Source of the DNA: Pseudomonas gingeri
GTDB taxonomy: Bacteria > Pseudomonadota > Gammaproteobacteria > Pseudomonadales > Pseudomonadaceae
Direction of reading: 5' to 3'
Length of the DNA stretch: 64,000 nucleotides
Assembly: GCF_013386165.1 (NCBI RefSeq)
Contig: NZ_JACAOS010000018.1
Coordinates: 283,323 to 347,322, forward strand
A model generated the notes under the pieces. The model made no database searches and had not been told where the DNA came from. It saw only the letters and a program-made list of their open reading frames with translations. Each line of letters begins with the position of its first letter. Positions within the stretch are counted from its first letter, which is position 1. This document shows, one piece after another, positions 16,684 to 25,367 of the stretch. A program made the translations under genes and the position numbers.

Positions 16684-17178
16684 TCAGGTCAGGACGATAT
16701 AGTCATTGCCTTGCACGATACCGCGATTCGGCCCCTGCACCAGCTCGATGTAACGCCCGCCGACCTGATCGATGGGCAGGCAGTCGTCGATATCCAGCAG
16801 GGCATCGGTATGCGCCTGGCCCCAGTTTGCCAGCACCTGGCGCATGCCCAGGCGTTTGGCCTCGGCCTTGTCGCGGGCCACCACCAGCAGGTAATGGTGC
16901 GCTTCGCCAAAGGCCCGGGCTTCGTAACCGCCCAGGTTGATAAAGTACAGGCGCGGTGAGCCGGGCGCTGGCGCCAGGTTGCTCAGTTCGACCTTCCAGC
17001 CGTCCACGCCGTCGACCCGCATCCAGGCATCGATATGCAGGCCGGCAGGGCTGCCGAACCACTCTTGGCGCAGTTGTGGGTAGCTGGCTTCCAGGCTGTC
17101 GGCCAGGACAAAGGCGACGTCATGTACTTCTATTTTTGCCCGCGGATGTTTTCCGCCGAGCAGGACCACCCAAAGCAT
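16684..17178 (-). CDS. DUF1543 domain-containing protein
   Basis: A 164-residue soluble protein. The N terminus MLWVVLLGGKHPRAKIEVHDVAFVLA and the pattern YFINLGGYEARAFGEAHHYLLVVA match DUF1543, a family of unknown function that appears as one or two copies of an alpha/beta unit. AAAGGGA lies 8 nt before ATG 17178, so the 20-residue upstream extension is rejected. It stands alone, converging on the LysR gene with 17 bp between them. Confidence 0.75.
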   Translation of the reverse strand: MLWVVLLGGKHPRAKIEVHDVAFVLADSLEASYPQLRQEWFGSPAGLHIDAWMRVDGVDGWKVELSNLAPAPGSPRLYFINLGGYEARAFGEAHHYLLVVARDKAEAKRLGMRQVLANWGQAHTDALLDIDDCLPIDQVGGRYIELVQGPNRGIVQGNDYIVLT

Positions 17179-17307
17179 GCCTGTTCCCTTTCTGTCGGTC
17201 GCCGGTCCCGGACCGGGTCTTTGTTGCCCGTCAAACATGAAAATTGTTTCACGATACGCTTGCCAAGCAGCGTCTATATTATCTGCGCTCGTTCAAAAGC
17301 TTCCCTT

Positions 17308-17333
17308 GCCCGCCCTCCCGCGGGCTTTTTTTT
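17308..17333 (+). terminator. rho-independent terminator with no obvious upstream gene
   Basis: GCCCGC pairs with GCGGGC around the loop CCTCCC, followed by eight T residues. No plus-strand gene ends upstream; the nearest gene starts on the minus strand at 17178. The 130 bp before it could encode a small RNA. From 17334 to 17681 I see nothing else that can be supported. Confidence 0.75.
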
Positions 17334-17681
17334 GCCTGTCAATTGACCGGCTGCGCGGGGGCAGGCCAGCAGGATACCTGCTATGCCAAACCCGGATGCA
17401 CCTGGACATGGCCAGGAGGCTGGAAATGAGCCACCACAAGGGCAATTGAGGAACTCTGCAGATGTCGTAGGAAATAGTCTGATGGTGGCGTCGGTGTAAT
17501 CTATTTCGTACGTAAGGAAAGGCGATCGGTGGTGGCGACTAACTGGCGTCAAATAGTTACGATGTCCGCCAGGGCCTCTGTCGAGGGCCTGTGCCAGAAG
17601 CGCAAGGCTCCTGGTGTCGACAAGAACGCACGGATTGCCTTGCGCGGTTACCTTTCCATCACTCTATAGGGACATATTGAA

Positions 17682-17972
17682 GTGATTTCCATTCTTGAAC
17701 TGCGCAACATCATTGAACTCGGTTTTTTACCCCTTCGTTGCCAATGTACGGTGAGCCATGACAGCTCACTGACCGTGAAGGTCTTCGACTCGGATTCGGG
17801 GCGGGTGGACTTGCTGGTGACCGGGATTTCCACGGTCCGCTTGACCAGCGCCAGGGCGATTTCCAATCTCGTGGGTGAGTTACGCAGCGAGTTGCAGGCC
17901 AATCAGCAGGCGCTGTTTATTGGCGTCGGCAGGGGACAAGTGGCAGGCCAGATGCCCGCCAAACGGGTCTAG
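17682..17972 (+). CDS. DUF1652 domain-containing protein
   Basis: A 96-residue protein, MISILELRNIIELGFLPLRC then CQCTVSHDSSLTVKVFDSDSG and RVDLLVTGIS...LTSARAISNLVGELR. This matches DUF1652, a small family confined largely to Pseudomonas and of unknown function. It starts with GTG at 17682. It has no neighbours in the same operon. An imperfect hairpin TCCGTCA/TGACGGA (17976-17993) follows the stop codon without a T-run. Confidence 0.8.
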   Translation: MISILELRNIIELGFLPLRCQCTVSHDSSLTVKVFDSDSGRVDLLVTGISTVRLTSARAISNLVGELRSELQANQQALFIGVGRGQVAGQMPAKRV

Positions 17973-18100
17973 GCATCCGTCAATACTGACGGACTGGAAA
18001 CGGGCTTTCAGCCGGCCTTTTCCCGGGATTGATAGTGCCCGGTGCCAGGGGCGGCTGTGGGCTTTCCACGGGCTCGATGAGGGTCCCCGGCTGACGCGGT

Positions 18101-18400
18101 TCAGTCTTCGGTTATTTCATTGAACGAGCAGTACTCGTCCCAATCCATGCCCAGGGCCTCGGCGACTTCACGGTGGACTTCCAGGCGCATGGCCTTGAGT
18201 TCCTCGGGGGTTTCGGCGACCAGTTGCAGGGTCAGCTCCCAGGGTTCGATCCCGAGGTTTTCGGCTTCGTCCTCGAAAGCCCACTGAAATTGCTGTTGCT
18301 GCTCTTTCGGGCTCAGGTCGCGGGTTTCTTCGCGCAGGTGCGGATGGGCGTCGAGGAACTTGTCGAGGGCGACCTGGTTGCGGGATTCTTTGGCGATCAT
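18101..18400 (-). CDS. DUF6388-type small acidic protein
   Basis: A 99-residue, strongly acidic, helical protein without membrane segments: MIAKESRNQVALDKFLDAHP, then PKEQQQQFQWAFEDEAENLG. ATG 18400 is taken as the start since the 11 residues upstream look unrelated. I associate this sequence type with DUF6388 of pseudomonads, function unknown. It is divergent from the HAD phosphatase gene. Confidence 0.6.
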   Translation of the reverse strand: MIAKESRNQVALDKFLDAHPHLREETRDLSPKEQQQQFQWAFEDEAENLGIEPWELTLQLVAETPEELKAMRLEVHREVAEALGMDWDEYCSFNEITED

Positions 18401-18557
18401 GCTGGCGTCTCTGTTGGAATGGCCGGACGGCAAGCCGTCGGCGGGCCCACGGGCCTGGAAAATACAGCGGCCATGCTAGCGACTTCACTCTCGGATGGAA
18501 AGAATCGCCCGGCTCTGCGACGCTAGCAGGCCTTCAACCTTCTATACGGCGGATGCG

Positions 18558-19259
18558 ATGAGCGCAGCACTCTCTACCCTGGGCCCGGTAAAGGCCGTTA
18601 TTTTCGACATGGACGGTTTGCTGCTCGACACCGAGGGCATCTACTCCGAAGTGACGCAGCTTATTGTCGGTCGTTATGGCCGGACCTTCGGCTGGGATCA
18701 CAAGCAGCATATTATCGGCCGTGGCGCCGGTGACCTGGCCCGTTACGTGGTCGAGGCCATGGAGTTGCCGATTAGTCCCCAGGAGTTCCTGGCGGTGCGC
18801 GAGCCACTGATGCGCGAGCGTTTTCCCAAGGCCGGTTCGATGTCCGGTGCCGAGGCGCTGGTGCGGCATCTGTCGGCCCACGGGATTCCGATTGCGGTGG
18901 GCACCAGCTCTTCGCGGGGCTCGTTCGAGTTGAAGACCACCCTGCACCGGGAATGGTTTGCGCTGTTCGATACCGTTGTCACCGCCGACGATCCGGAGGT
19001 GGGTGAAGCCAAGCCGGCTCCGGATATTTTCCTGCTGGCGGCCAAGCGCCTGGGGGTGGCGGCCGAGGACTGCCTGGTGTTCGAGGACTCGCCGTTCGGC
19101 GTGACGGCGGCCAAGGCGGCGGGGATGTATGCGGTGGCGGTACCCGATCCGGCGATGGCGGCGGAGAAATACCAGCATGCGGATCGGATCGTGTCGTCGC
19201 TCAAGCACTTCCCGTTGGCGCCGGTCGGGTTGCCGGCGATTGATTGGGAGGCTGTTTGA
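18558..19259 (+). CDS. HAD-superfamily hydrolase (subfamily IA phosphatase)
   Basis: 233 residues. Motif I is FDMDGLLLDTE with the nucleophile Asp and acid Asp two residues on. Motif II is VGTSSSRGSF, motif III carries the conserved Lys (GEAKPAPDIF), and motif IV is VFEDSPFGVTAAKAAGM. The alpha-helical cap lies between motifs I and II (type C1). The DMDG(L/V)LLDTE form is shared with 2-deoxyglucose-6-phosphatase and pseudouridine-5'-phosphatase-like enzymes. The sugar-phosphate substrate is not determinable. ATG 18558 is chosen; the frame extends 21 codons upstream. Confidence 0.9.
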   Translation: MSAALSTLGPVKAVIFDMDGLLLDTEGIYSEVTQLIVGRYGRTFGWDHKQHIIGRGAGDLARYVVEAMELPISPQEFLAVREPLMRERFPKAGSMSGAEALVRHLSAHGIPIAVGTSSSRGSFELKTTLHREWFALFDTVVTADDPEVGEAKPAPDIFLLAAKRLGVAAEDCLVFEDSPFGVTAAKAAGMYAVAVPDPAMAAEKYQHADRIVSSLKHFPLAPVGLPAIDWEAV

Positions 19260-19271
19260 CGGCGTGGCTTT

Positions 19272-20474
19272 TCAGGCGGCCGACACCGACAGTCCGCTGC
19301 GGCGCTGCATCACCACCCAGATGCCCAGCGCTAGGGCGGAAATCAAACCGCCCGCGCTGACGATGCCGTTCCAGCCGTAGGGGCCGTACAGCTGCGCGCC
19401 GAGCAGCGAACCCAGCGCGCCGCCGATGAAATAGCAGGTGATGTAGCCGGCATTCAGGCGGTTGCGCGCCTGCGGCCGGACCTTGAACACGGCGTTCTGG
19501 TTGCTGACGTGAATCAACTGCACGGCAAAATCCAGCACCAGCACGCCGATCAGCAACGCCGCCAGCGAATGCCCGGCAAAGCCCAGCGGCAGCCACGACA
19601 ACAGCAACGCCAACAGACCCACGGTAGTGGCGAACTCACCCTTGCCGCGATCGGCCATGCGTCCGCCGAGGTTTGCCGCCATGGCGCCGACGGCACCGGC
19701 CAGGCCGAACAGACCGATCACCCCATCCGAATAGCCATAGGGCGGGCTCGCCAGCAGAAACGCCAGTGGTGTCCAGAACAACGCGAACAGGCAGAAGGTC
19801 AGCAGACCGAGGACGGCCCGCAGGCGCAGCACCGGCTCTTCGACGAACAGGCGGAACACTGAACCGATCAGCGCCGGGTAGCTCAGCCCGGCATGCTGGC
19901 GGTGTTCCGGCAGGGCCCGGAGCAAAGCGAACGCGCAGATAAGCATCAGCACGGCGGCCAGCAAGTAGATGCTGCGCCAGTCGCCGATATCGGAGAGCAG
20001 GCCCGCCGCCGTGCGCGCAAGGAGAATGCCCAGCAGCAAGCCGCTCATCAGCGTGCCGACCACCCGTCCGCGCTGTTCCGGCGCGGTCAGGCTGGCGGCC
20101 ATCGGCACCAGCACCTGGGCCACCACCGAGAACAGGCCGGCCAGCGCGGTGCCGAACAGCAGCCAGGGCAGGCTCGGCGAGAACGCGCTGATCAACAGGC
20201 CGAGGGCACTGAGCAGGGTCATGATGAAAATCAGCCGGCGTTGTTCGAACAGGTCCCCCAACGGCACCAGCAGCAACAGCCCGGCGCCGTAGCTCAGTTG
20301 CGCGGTGATGACGATGGTGCCGGCGGTACCGGTGCTCAGGCCCAGATGCTGGGCGATGGTGTGCAGCAGCGGCTGGGCGTAATAGTTACTGGCAACCGCC
20401 AGGCCGGTGGCGATCGACATCAGCAGGATCAGGGCAGAACTCAAGGGTTTGTGTGTGGCGTTGGCGTCGGACAT
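19272..20474 (-). CDS. MFS transporter
   Basis: A 400-residue inner-membrane protein with 12 predicted helices in two halves. The loop after helix 2 (LGDLFEQRRLIF) and the QLSYGAGLLLLVPLGD segment are typical of the drug-exporter-like MFS group that includes YgaY-like proteins. It is divergent from a LysR gene starting at 20580 across 105 bp and converges on the HAD gene. The substrate is unknown; a small-molecule efflux role under that LysR is a plausible guess. Confidence 0.85.
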   Translation of the reverse strand: MSDANATHKPLSSALILLMSIATGLAVASNYYAQPLLHTIAQHLGLSTGTAGTIVITAQLSYGAGLLLLVPLGDLFEQRRLIFIMTLLSALGLLISAFSPSLPWLLFGTALAGLFSVVAQVLVPMAASLTAPEQRGRVVGTLMSGLLLGILLARTAAGLLSDIGDWRSIYLLAAVLMLICAFALLRALPEHRQHAGLSYPALIGSVFRLFVEEPVLRLRAVLGLLTFCLFALFWTPLAFLLASPPYGYSDGVIGLFGLAGAVGAMAANLGGRMADRGKGEFATTVGLLALLLSWLPLGFAGHSLAALLIGVLVLDFAVQLIHVSNQNAVFKVRPQARNRLNAGYITCYFIGGALGSLLGAQLYGPYGWNGIVSAGGLISALALGIWVVMQRRSGLSVSAA

Positions 20475-20579
20475 CGACTGTCTCGGTATAGGAATTCGGT
20501 GCGCGAATTATCTGGAATGTCTTAGCATGACGCCAATGCATTGTTTTCATTCTATCCATCTTGAAACGAGATACAGGCG

Positions 20580-21473
20580 ATGAACCTCAAGCAGATCGAG
20601 TACGCCCTGGCGGTGGCGGACGAGGGCAGCTTTACCCGCGCAGCCGAGCGTTGCCATGTGGTGCAGTCGGCCCTCAGTCATCAGATCGCCCGTCTGGAAG
20701 AGGATCTCGGCGCCACGCTGTTCGAACGCAGTTCGCGCAAGGTGCGTTTGACCGCGGCCGGCGAGGCGTTCGTGCGCAGCGCCCGCCCGGCGCTGGAGGC
20801 GACCCGGCGGATTGTCGCCGAAGTGGCGGCGGCTTCCGGGGAAGTGCGCGGCAGTTTGTCCATCGGCAAGATCTCCTCCCTGACCGAAGTTGATCTGGTG
20901 GGCTTGCTCGCGCGTTTCCACGGACTTTATCCACAAGTGGATATTCACTTGAACATGAGCAAGAGCGAGTCGCTGATGCTCGATGTGCGCGAACGGCGGC
21001 TGGACCTGGCGTTTATCGGTCTGTGGCCAGGGCAAAAGATTGAGGGCCTGGCGCAGCGTCTGCTGGCGGAGGAAGAGTTGGTGGCGGTGTTGCCGTTGGG
21101 GCATCCGCTGACCCGTTTCGAGCGCCTGCCGCTGGCGGAGTTGGAAAACCAGCCGCTGGTGGACTTCCAGGCCGGTACGGCAGGGCGCCGTCAGACCGAT
21201 GAAGCCTTTGCCGCGGCGGGCTTGCGCCATCGGGTGCAGTTCGAGGCGGGCAATGTGATGCTGGTGGGGGAGTTCGTGCGCCGGGGACTGGCGCTGGGCC
21301 TGGTGCCGAAGAAGATCGCCGAGGCCTTTGAAGGGGTGATGACGCTGCCGGTGTCCGACGCGCCTTCGCGCCATCTGTATGCGGTGTGGTCGCATACGCC
21401 GACGCCTGCGGCCGCAGCATTTCTGCTGTTGCTGGAGCAGGCGTTGGCACAACCGCTGCGTCTTACGCGCTGA
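20580..21473 (+). CDS. LysR-family transcriptional regulator
   Basis: 297 residues with an N-terminal winged HTH (MNLKQIEYALAVADEGSFTR, then AAERCHVVQSALSHQIARLE) and a LysR substrate domain. An AGG lies 4 nt before ATG 20580. It is divergent from the MFS transporter, its most likely target. Its 3' end overlaps the converging SDR gene by 11 bp. Confidence 0.9.
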   Translation: MNLKQIEYALAVADEGSFTRAAERCHVVQSALSHQIARLEEDLGATLFERSSRKVRLTAAGEAFVRSARPALEATRRIVAEVAAASGEVRGSLSIGKISSLTEVDLVGLLARFHGLYPQVDIHLNMSKSESLMLDVRERRLDLAFIGLWPGQKIEGLAQRLLAEEELVAVLPLGHPLTRFERLPLAELENQPLVDFQAGTAGRRQTDEAFAAAGLRHRVQFEAGNVMLVGEFVRRGLALGLVPKKIAEAFEGVMTLPVSDAPSRHLYAVWSHTPTPAAAAFLLLLEQALAQPLRLTR

Positions 21474-22209
21474 ACCCACCGTCGATGGTCAGGCTGGCCC
21501 CGGTGATGTAACCGGCTTCCGGCCCGGCGAGATACGCGACGAAACTGGCGATCTCTTCGACTCGACCATATCGGCCGCTGGCCATGAGACCGATCAGGCT
21601 GTCGGCAAAATCGCTGCTGGCCGGGTTCATGTCGGTGTCCACTGGACCGGGCTGCACATTATTGACGGTGATGCCCCGTGGCCCGAGGTCCCGTGCCAGG
21701 CCTTTGGTCAGGCCCACCAGCGCGGATTTGCTCATGGCGTACGCGGCGCCCCCGGCGAAGGGCATGCGTTCGGCGTTGGTGCTGCCGATGTTGATCACCC
21801 GACCGCCTTCGCCCATGTGCCGGGCGGCTTCCTGGGTGGCGATAAAGACGCTGCGCACATTCACTGCCAGGGTCCGGTCGAAGTCTTCCAGTTTGAATTC
21901 GTCGAGGGGCCCCATGGCCAGCACACCGGCGTTATTGACCAGGATGTCGATTCGGCCAAAGGCTTCGACGGTGCTGCTGACGGCATGGCGAATGGCGTCG
22001 GCGTCGGCGCTGTCGGCCTTGATCGCCAGGGCTTTGCCGCCGTCGGCAATAACGCTGTCCTGCAACTCCTTGGCCTTGGCGTCGGAGCTGACGTAGGTGA
22101 AGGCCACTGTTGCGCCCTGGGCCGCCAGGCGGGTGACGATGGCGGCGCCGATGCCGCGCGAGCCGCCTTGGATCAAAGCTACTTTGCCAGTGAGATTATG
22201 TTCGGTCAT
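21463..22209 (-). CDS. SDR-family oxidoreductase
   Basis: A 248-residue classical SDR. GGSRGIG (about 15-21) replaces the more usual TGASRGIG, so the first cofactor-loop residue is glycine. NNAG, IGSTNAERMPF (catalytic Ser) and YAMSK (Tyr-Lys) are intact. GPVDTDMNPAS and the C-terminal GYITGASLTIDGGFSA are typical. GGAGAA sits 4 nt before ATG 22209. It is divergent from the LysR gene at 22348, its likely regulator. Substrate unknown. Confidence 0.88.
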   Translation of the reverse strand: MTEHNLTGKVALIQGGSRGIGAAIVTRLAAQGATVAFTYVSSDAKAKELQDSVIADGGKALAIKADSADADAIRHAVSSTVEAFGRIDILVNNAGVLAMGPLDEFKLEDFDRTLAVNVRSVFIATQEAARHMGEGGRVINIGSTNAERMPFAGGAAYAMSKSALVGLTKGLARDLGPRGITVNNVQPGPVDTDMNPASSDFADSLIGLMASGRYGRVEEIASFVAYLAGPEAGYITGASLTIDGGFSA

Positions 22210-22289
22210 GTCGTTCTCCAAAGTTCAAGGCCGGGTAAGGGAGGGGAGCGGGCCTTGTTGTTGGAGCCGAGTATCGACCTCGGATTGAT

Positions 22290-22317
22290 GACTGTGTAGA
22301 CGGTAATTGATACAGTC
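22290..22317. promoter_or_regulatory. inverted repeat between SDR and LysR genes
   Basis: GACTGT (22290-22295) and ACAGTC (22312-22317) face each other across 16 nt inside the 138-bp divergent region. The size and position would suit a LysR binding site, but six-base arms can arise by chance. Confidence 0.3.
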
Positions 22318-22347
22318 TGTGTAAACCAAAAGTTTATAGTGGCGAGT

Positions 22348-23298
22348 ATGGAAACTTTCAGCAGCATCGAGTGTTTTGTCCGCAGCGCCGAAGTCGGCAG
22401 CTTTGCCGAGGCGGCGCGGCGTCTGAGCCTGACCCCGGCGGCGGTCGGCAAGAGCGTCGCCAAGCTGGAGGCGCGGCTCGGGGTACGGCTGTTCCAGCGC
22501 AGCACCCGCAGCCTGCGGCTGACCGAAGCCGGGCAGGTGTTCCTTGGCGAAGTCAGCGCCAGCCTGCACACCATCCAGAATGCTGTCGCCAACCTGGCCA
22601 GCGTCGAAGGCCGCCCGGCCGGCACCCTCAAGGTCAGTGTCGGCACCGTGTTCGGGCGCCTTTATGTGGTGCCACTGCTCGGTGAGTTCCTGCGGCGTTT
22701 TCCGGACATCCGCCCGGACTGGCATTTCGATAACCGCCAGGTGGACCTGATCGGCCAAGGTTTTGATGCGGCCATCGGTGGTGGTTTCGTACTGCCCCAG
22801 GGCGTGGTGGCGCGCAAGCTGACGGTGGCCCATCGGGTGCTGGTGGCCTCGGCCGATTACCTGGCGCGCCAAGCCAGGGTGAGCACGCCCGCGGACCTGC
22901 GCCGTTGCGATGGCATCCTGATCCGCTCGCCCCAGACCGGGCGCGTGCGCTCCTGGCAGTTGACCAGTCGCGACGGCGAGCATCAACCCCTGGACCTGAA
23001 CGCGCGCATGACCATGAGCGACTCGGAAGCCGCCTGCGCGGTGGCGGCCCAGGGCCTGGGGGTGGCGTTGGTGAGCATGCCGTTCGCGGTGCCCTGGTTG
23101 CAGGCCGGAACCCTCCAGCGGGTGCTGCCCGACTGGTACGTCGACGACGGTCATATCTCGATCTATTACGCCGAGCACAAATTGCTCCCGCGCAAGACCC
23201 GGGCCTTTGTCGACTTCATCATGGAGCAGTTCGCCGAGCAGCAGTTGGGCCAACGCTTCGATGCCCTGTTTGACAAGGAGTCCCTCGCCGCCGGATAG
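22348..23298 (+). CDS. LysR-family transcriptional regulator
   Basis: A 316-residue regulator of the CrgA-like group: METFSSIECFVRSAEVGSFA, then AAVGKSVAKLEARLGVRLFQRSTR. The effector domain includes PDWYVDDGHISIYYAEHKLLPRKTRAFVDF, usual for that group. ATG 22348 begins the conserved region; a GTG nine bases upstream is an alternative and neither has a good ribosome site. It is divergent from the SDR gene and 72 bp upstream of dpkA, so it may control either. Confidence 0.88.
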   Translation: METFSSIECFVRSAEVGSFAEAARRLSLTPAAVGKSVAKLEARLGVRLFQRSTRSLRLTEAGQVFLGEVSASLHTIQNAVANLASVEGRPAGTLKVSVGTVFGRLYVVPLLGEFLRRFPDIRPDWHFDNRQVDLIGQGFDAAIGGGFVLPQGVVARKLTVAHRVLVASADYLARQARVSTPADLRRCDGILIRSPQTGRVRSWQLTSRDGEHQPLDLNARMTMSDSEAACAVAAQGLGVALVSMPFAVPWLQAGTLQRVLPDWYVDDGHISIYYAEHKLLPRKTRAFVDFIMEQFAEQQLGQRFDALFDKESLAAG

Positions 23299-23370
23299 TC
23301 TGGACGCCTGCCCAAGCACTGCTTTTCTCTCATCGATCCAATAATAAATAAATCGGAATCGGAGCTTCGG

Positions 23371-24399
23371 ATGTCTGTACCCAGCGAGACGGCTACTCAA
23401 ACTATTTCCTACAGCGATCTGGTGGCATTGCTCGCCCAGGTCTTCCAGCGTCATGGCACCTCGGCGCAAGTCGCCCGGGTCCTGGCCGAGAACTGCGCCA
23501 GCGCCGAGCGCGATGGCGCCCACAGCCACGGTATCTTCCGGATTCCCGGGTATGTCTCCACACTTGCCAGCGGCTGGGTGGATGGCCAGGCGGTTGCGTT
23601 GGTCGAAGATGTCGCTTCCGGTTTTGTCCGGGTCGATGCCGCCAACGGTTTCGCCCAGCCGGCCCTCGCCGCTGCGCGTGAGTTGTTACTGGAAAAAGCC
23701 CGCAGTGCCGGGATCGCCGTGCTGGCGATCCGCAACTCCCATCACTTCGCCGCGCTCTGGCCGGATGTCGAGCCCTTTGCCTATGAGGGACTGGTGGCCC
23801 TGAGCGTGGTCAACAGCATGACCTGCGTGGTGCCCCACGGCGCCGAGCGCCCGCTGTTCGGGACCAACCCGATTGCCTTCGCCGCGCCGCAGGCCGGGGG
23901 GGATCCGATCGTGTTCGACCTGGCCACCAGCGCCATGGCCCATGGCGATGTGCAGATTGCCGCCCGTGAGGGCCGTAGTCTGCCGCCGGGCATCGGGGTG
24001 GACCGCGAAGGTCAGCCGACCTGTGATCCCAAGGCGATCCTCGACGGCGGTGCGCTTCTGCCATTCGGCGGTCACAAGGGCTCGGCGTTGTCGATGATGG
24101 TCGAGTTGCTGGCGGCGGCCCTGACCGGTGGGAATTTCTCCTTCGAATTCGACTGGTCGAAACATCCGGGCGCCAAGACCCCCTGGACCGGGCAACTGAT
24201 CATTGTCATCGACCCGGCCAAATCGGCGGGGCAGGACTTCGCCGAGCGTGCGCGGACGCTGGTCGGGCAGATGCAGGGTGTCGGCCTGCAACGCCTGCCG
24301 GGTGACCGACGGCACCAGCAGCGGGCCGAGTCCCAGCGCGACGGGATCGTACTGGCCGAGCGCGATCTGCAACAGCTGCGCGAGCTGGCCGGTCAATGA
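23371..24399 (+). CDS. dpkA: delta1-piperideine-2-carboxylate / delta1-pyrroline-2-carboxylate reductase
   Basis: A 342-residue member of the malate/L-lactate dehydrogenase (Ldh2) family. This is a distinct NADPH-binding fold unlike Rossmann dehydrogenases. AERDGAHSHGIFRIPGYV carries the conserved His, SHHFAALWPDVEPF the second conserved region, PHGAERPLFGTNPIAF the NADP site, and FGGHKGSALSMMVELLAAALTGG the C-terminal signature. The sequence agrees closely with my memory of Pseudomonas DpkA. That enzyme reduces the cyclic imine formed from D-lysine or D-proline to L-pipecolate or L-proline. A LysR gene is immediately upstream on the same strand. The end overlaps the converging toxin-like gene by 7 bp. 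Confidence 0.85.
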   Translation: MSVPSETATQTISYSDLVALLAQVFQRHGTSAQVARVLAENCASAERDGAHSHGIFRIPGYVSTLASGWVDGQAVALVEDVASGFVRVDAANGFAQPALAAARELLLEKARSAGIAVLAIRNSHHFAALWPDVEPFAYEGLVALSVVNSMTCVVPHGAERPLFGTNPIAFAAPQAGGDPIVFDLATSAMAHGDVQIAAREGRSLPPGIGVDREGQPTCDPKAILDGGALLPFGGHKGSALSMMVELLAAALTGGNFSFEFDWSKHPGAKTPWTGQLIIVIDPAKSAGQDFAERARTLVGQMQGVGLQRLPGDRRHQQRAESQRDGIVLAERDLQQLRELAGQ

Positions 24400-25367
24400 G
24401 CCTTGGCGCCTGGGATGGATGACATCCCAGGCCCACGGTTGGCCCCTATCTCCAGCAGGGGATGGTACTCGGGCGGTCTTCCCAGGTGAGTGAGCAACAA
24501 GGTCAGGGAGTCGGCGTTGTCGAGCATGACATCGACTCTTTTGTGCTCATCCGAGAGAAAAAAACGGCGGGCTTCAGTCAGATCCCGGGCACTGGTGAGC
24601 AGCAACAGGCGTTGCAGGGATTTTCCCTCCAGGTCATGCCAGTGTCGGTCGTCGTCCTCTTCGTCGGGCTCCTTGAACAATTCGCTGTCGGGCGTGGTAC
24701 TGGAGAAGGCGTGCTCCTGGACCCGCTCCAGGGCGTCGTGGCGCAGCCTGCCCACCAGCGTGCTGGTATCGAGCAGATCCAGGAACGGCCGGCTCGAATC
24801 CAGGTAACAGAAGTCAATGGTGTCGAGGACCAGATGGCTGAGCTCATGCAGCAGGACTGCCGCCATGTTGTGTGCTTGCATGTCGAAGGTTCTCGGGCGC
24901 ATGGGCAGGTAGGCCTGAAAGCCGGGATCGAAAAAGCGCTCGGTCAAATAGATTTTCCTGGCGCTCTCGTTGGGCAAGGTGAACGCCTGAATGCTGTGTT
25001 CCGGGTGCAGGGCCGAGCCCACCACATAGCGTGATGAAGTCTCGGGATTGAGCGATGGCTTGAGCAGTTCCCCGAGCAGCATGTGGGCGCGGAACTTGAT
25101 TTTCCGGATCACGCTTTCATTCACCACAGAGATGCCGAAGAACTTTTCCACAAAGAGACGGCGCTTTTTATCCAGGATGGCGTCGGAAAAAAGTCGGTCC
25201 ATATTCCAGATGGCAGCGCTCAAATAGGCCACTGCCTGTTCGTGGCCAAGGCGGATCAGGCGCGCGCGGGCGGGGTAGAGTCGGCGGATACTGTCAATCC
25301 CGATCGCCTGTACGCGCATTTGTTCGCGGATGGCTCTTCGGGGCAGGCAATAATCAAGCAGCTTCAT
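24393..25367 (-). CDS. aspzincin-like (HExxH) C-terminal domain of a giant toxin-like protein, encoded as a separate frame
   Basis: 324 residues, homologous along the whole length to the last ~320 residues of the 1738-residue protein at 29726-34942. HELSH (174-178) is an HExxH zinc site. It is followed by TxDxxY (TIDFCY) seven residues later and by DNADSLTLL near the C terminus. HExxH with TxDxxY and NADS is the pattern of aspzincins (M35 and peptidyl-Lys metalloendopeptidases). The start ATG 25367 overlaps the stop of the upstream frame as ATGA, and AAGGA lies 8 nt before it, so it can be re-initiated. In the paralogue this region is fused. It could be a frameshifted gene or a genuine two-subunit version; both products look intact. 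Confidence 0.75.
   Translation of the reverse strand: MKLLDYCLPRRAIREQMRVQAIGIDSIRRLYPARARLIRLGHEQAVAYLSAAIWNMDRLFSDAILDKKRRLFVEKFFGISVVNESVIRKIKFRAHMLLGELLKPSLNPETSSRYVVGSALHPEHSIQAFTLPNESARKIYLTERFFDPGFQAYLPMRPRTFDMQAHNMAAVLLHELSHLVLDTIDFCYLDSSRPFLDLLDTSTLVGRLRHDALERVQEHAFSSTTPDSELFKEPDEEDDDRHWHDLEGKSLQRLLLLTSARDLTEARRFFLSDEHKRVDVMLDNADSLTLLLTHLGRPPEYHPLLEIGANRGPGMSSIPGAKAH

Noticed and set aside
17274..17552. A 92-codon minus-strand frame
   Set aside because: It runs through a clear terminator stem and loop and shows no protein-like features.
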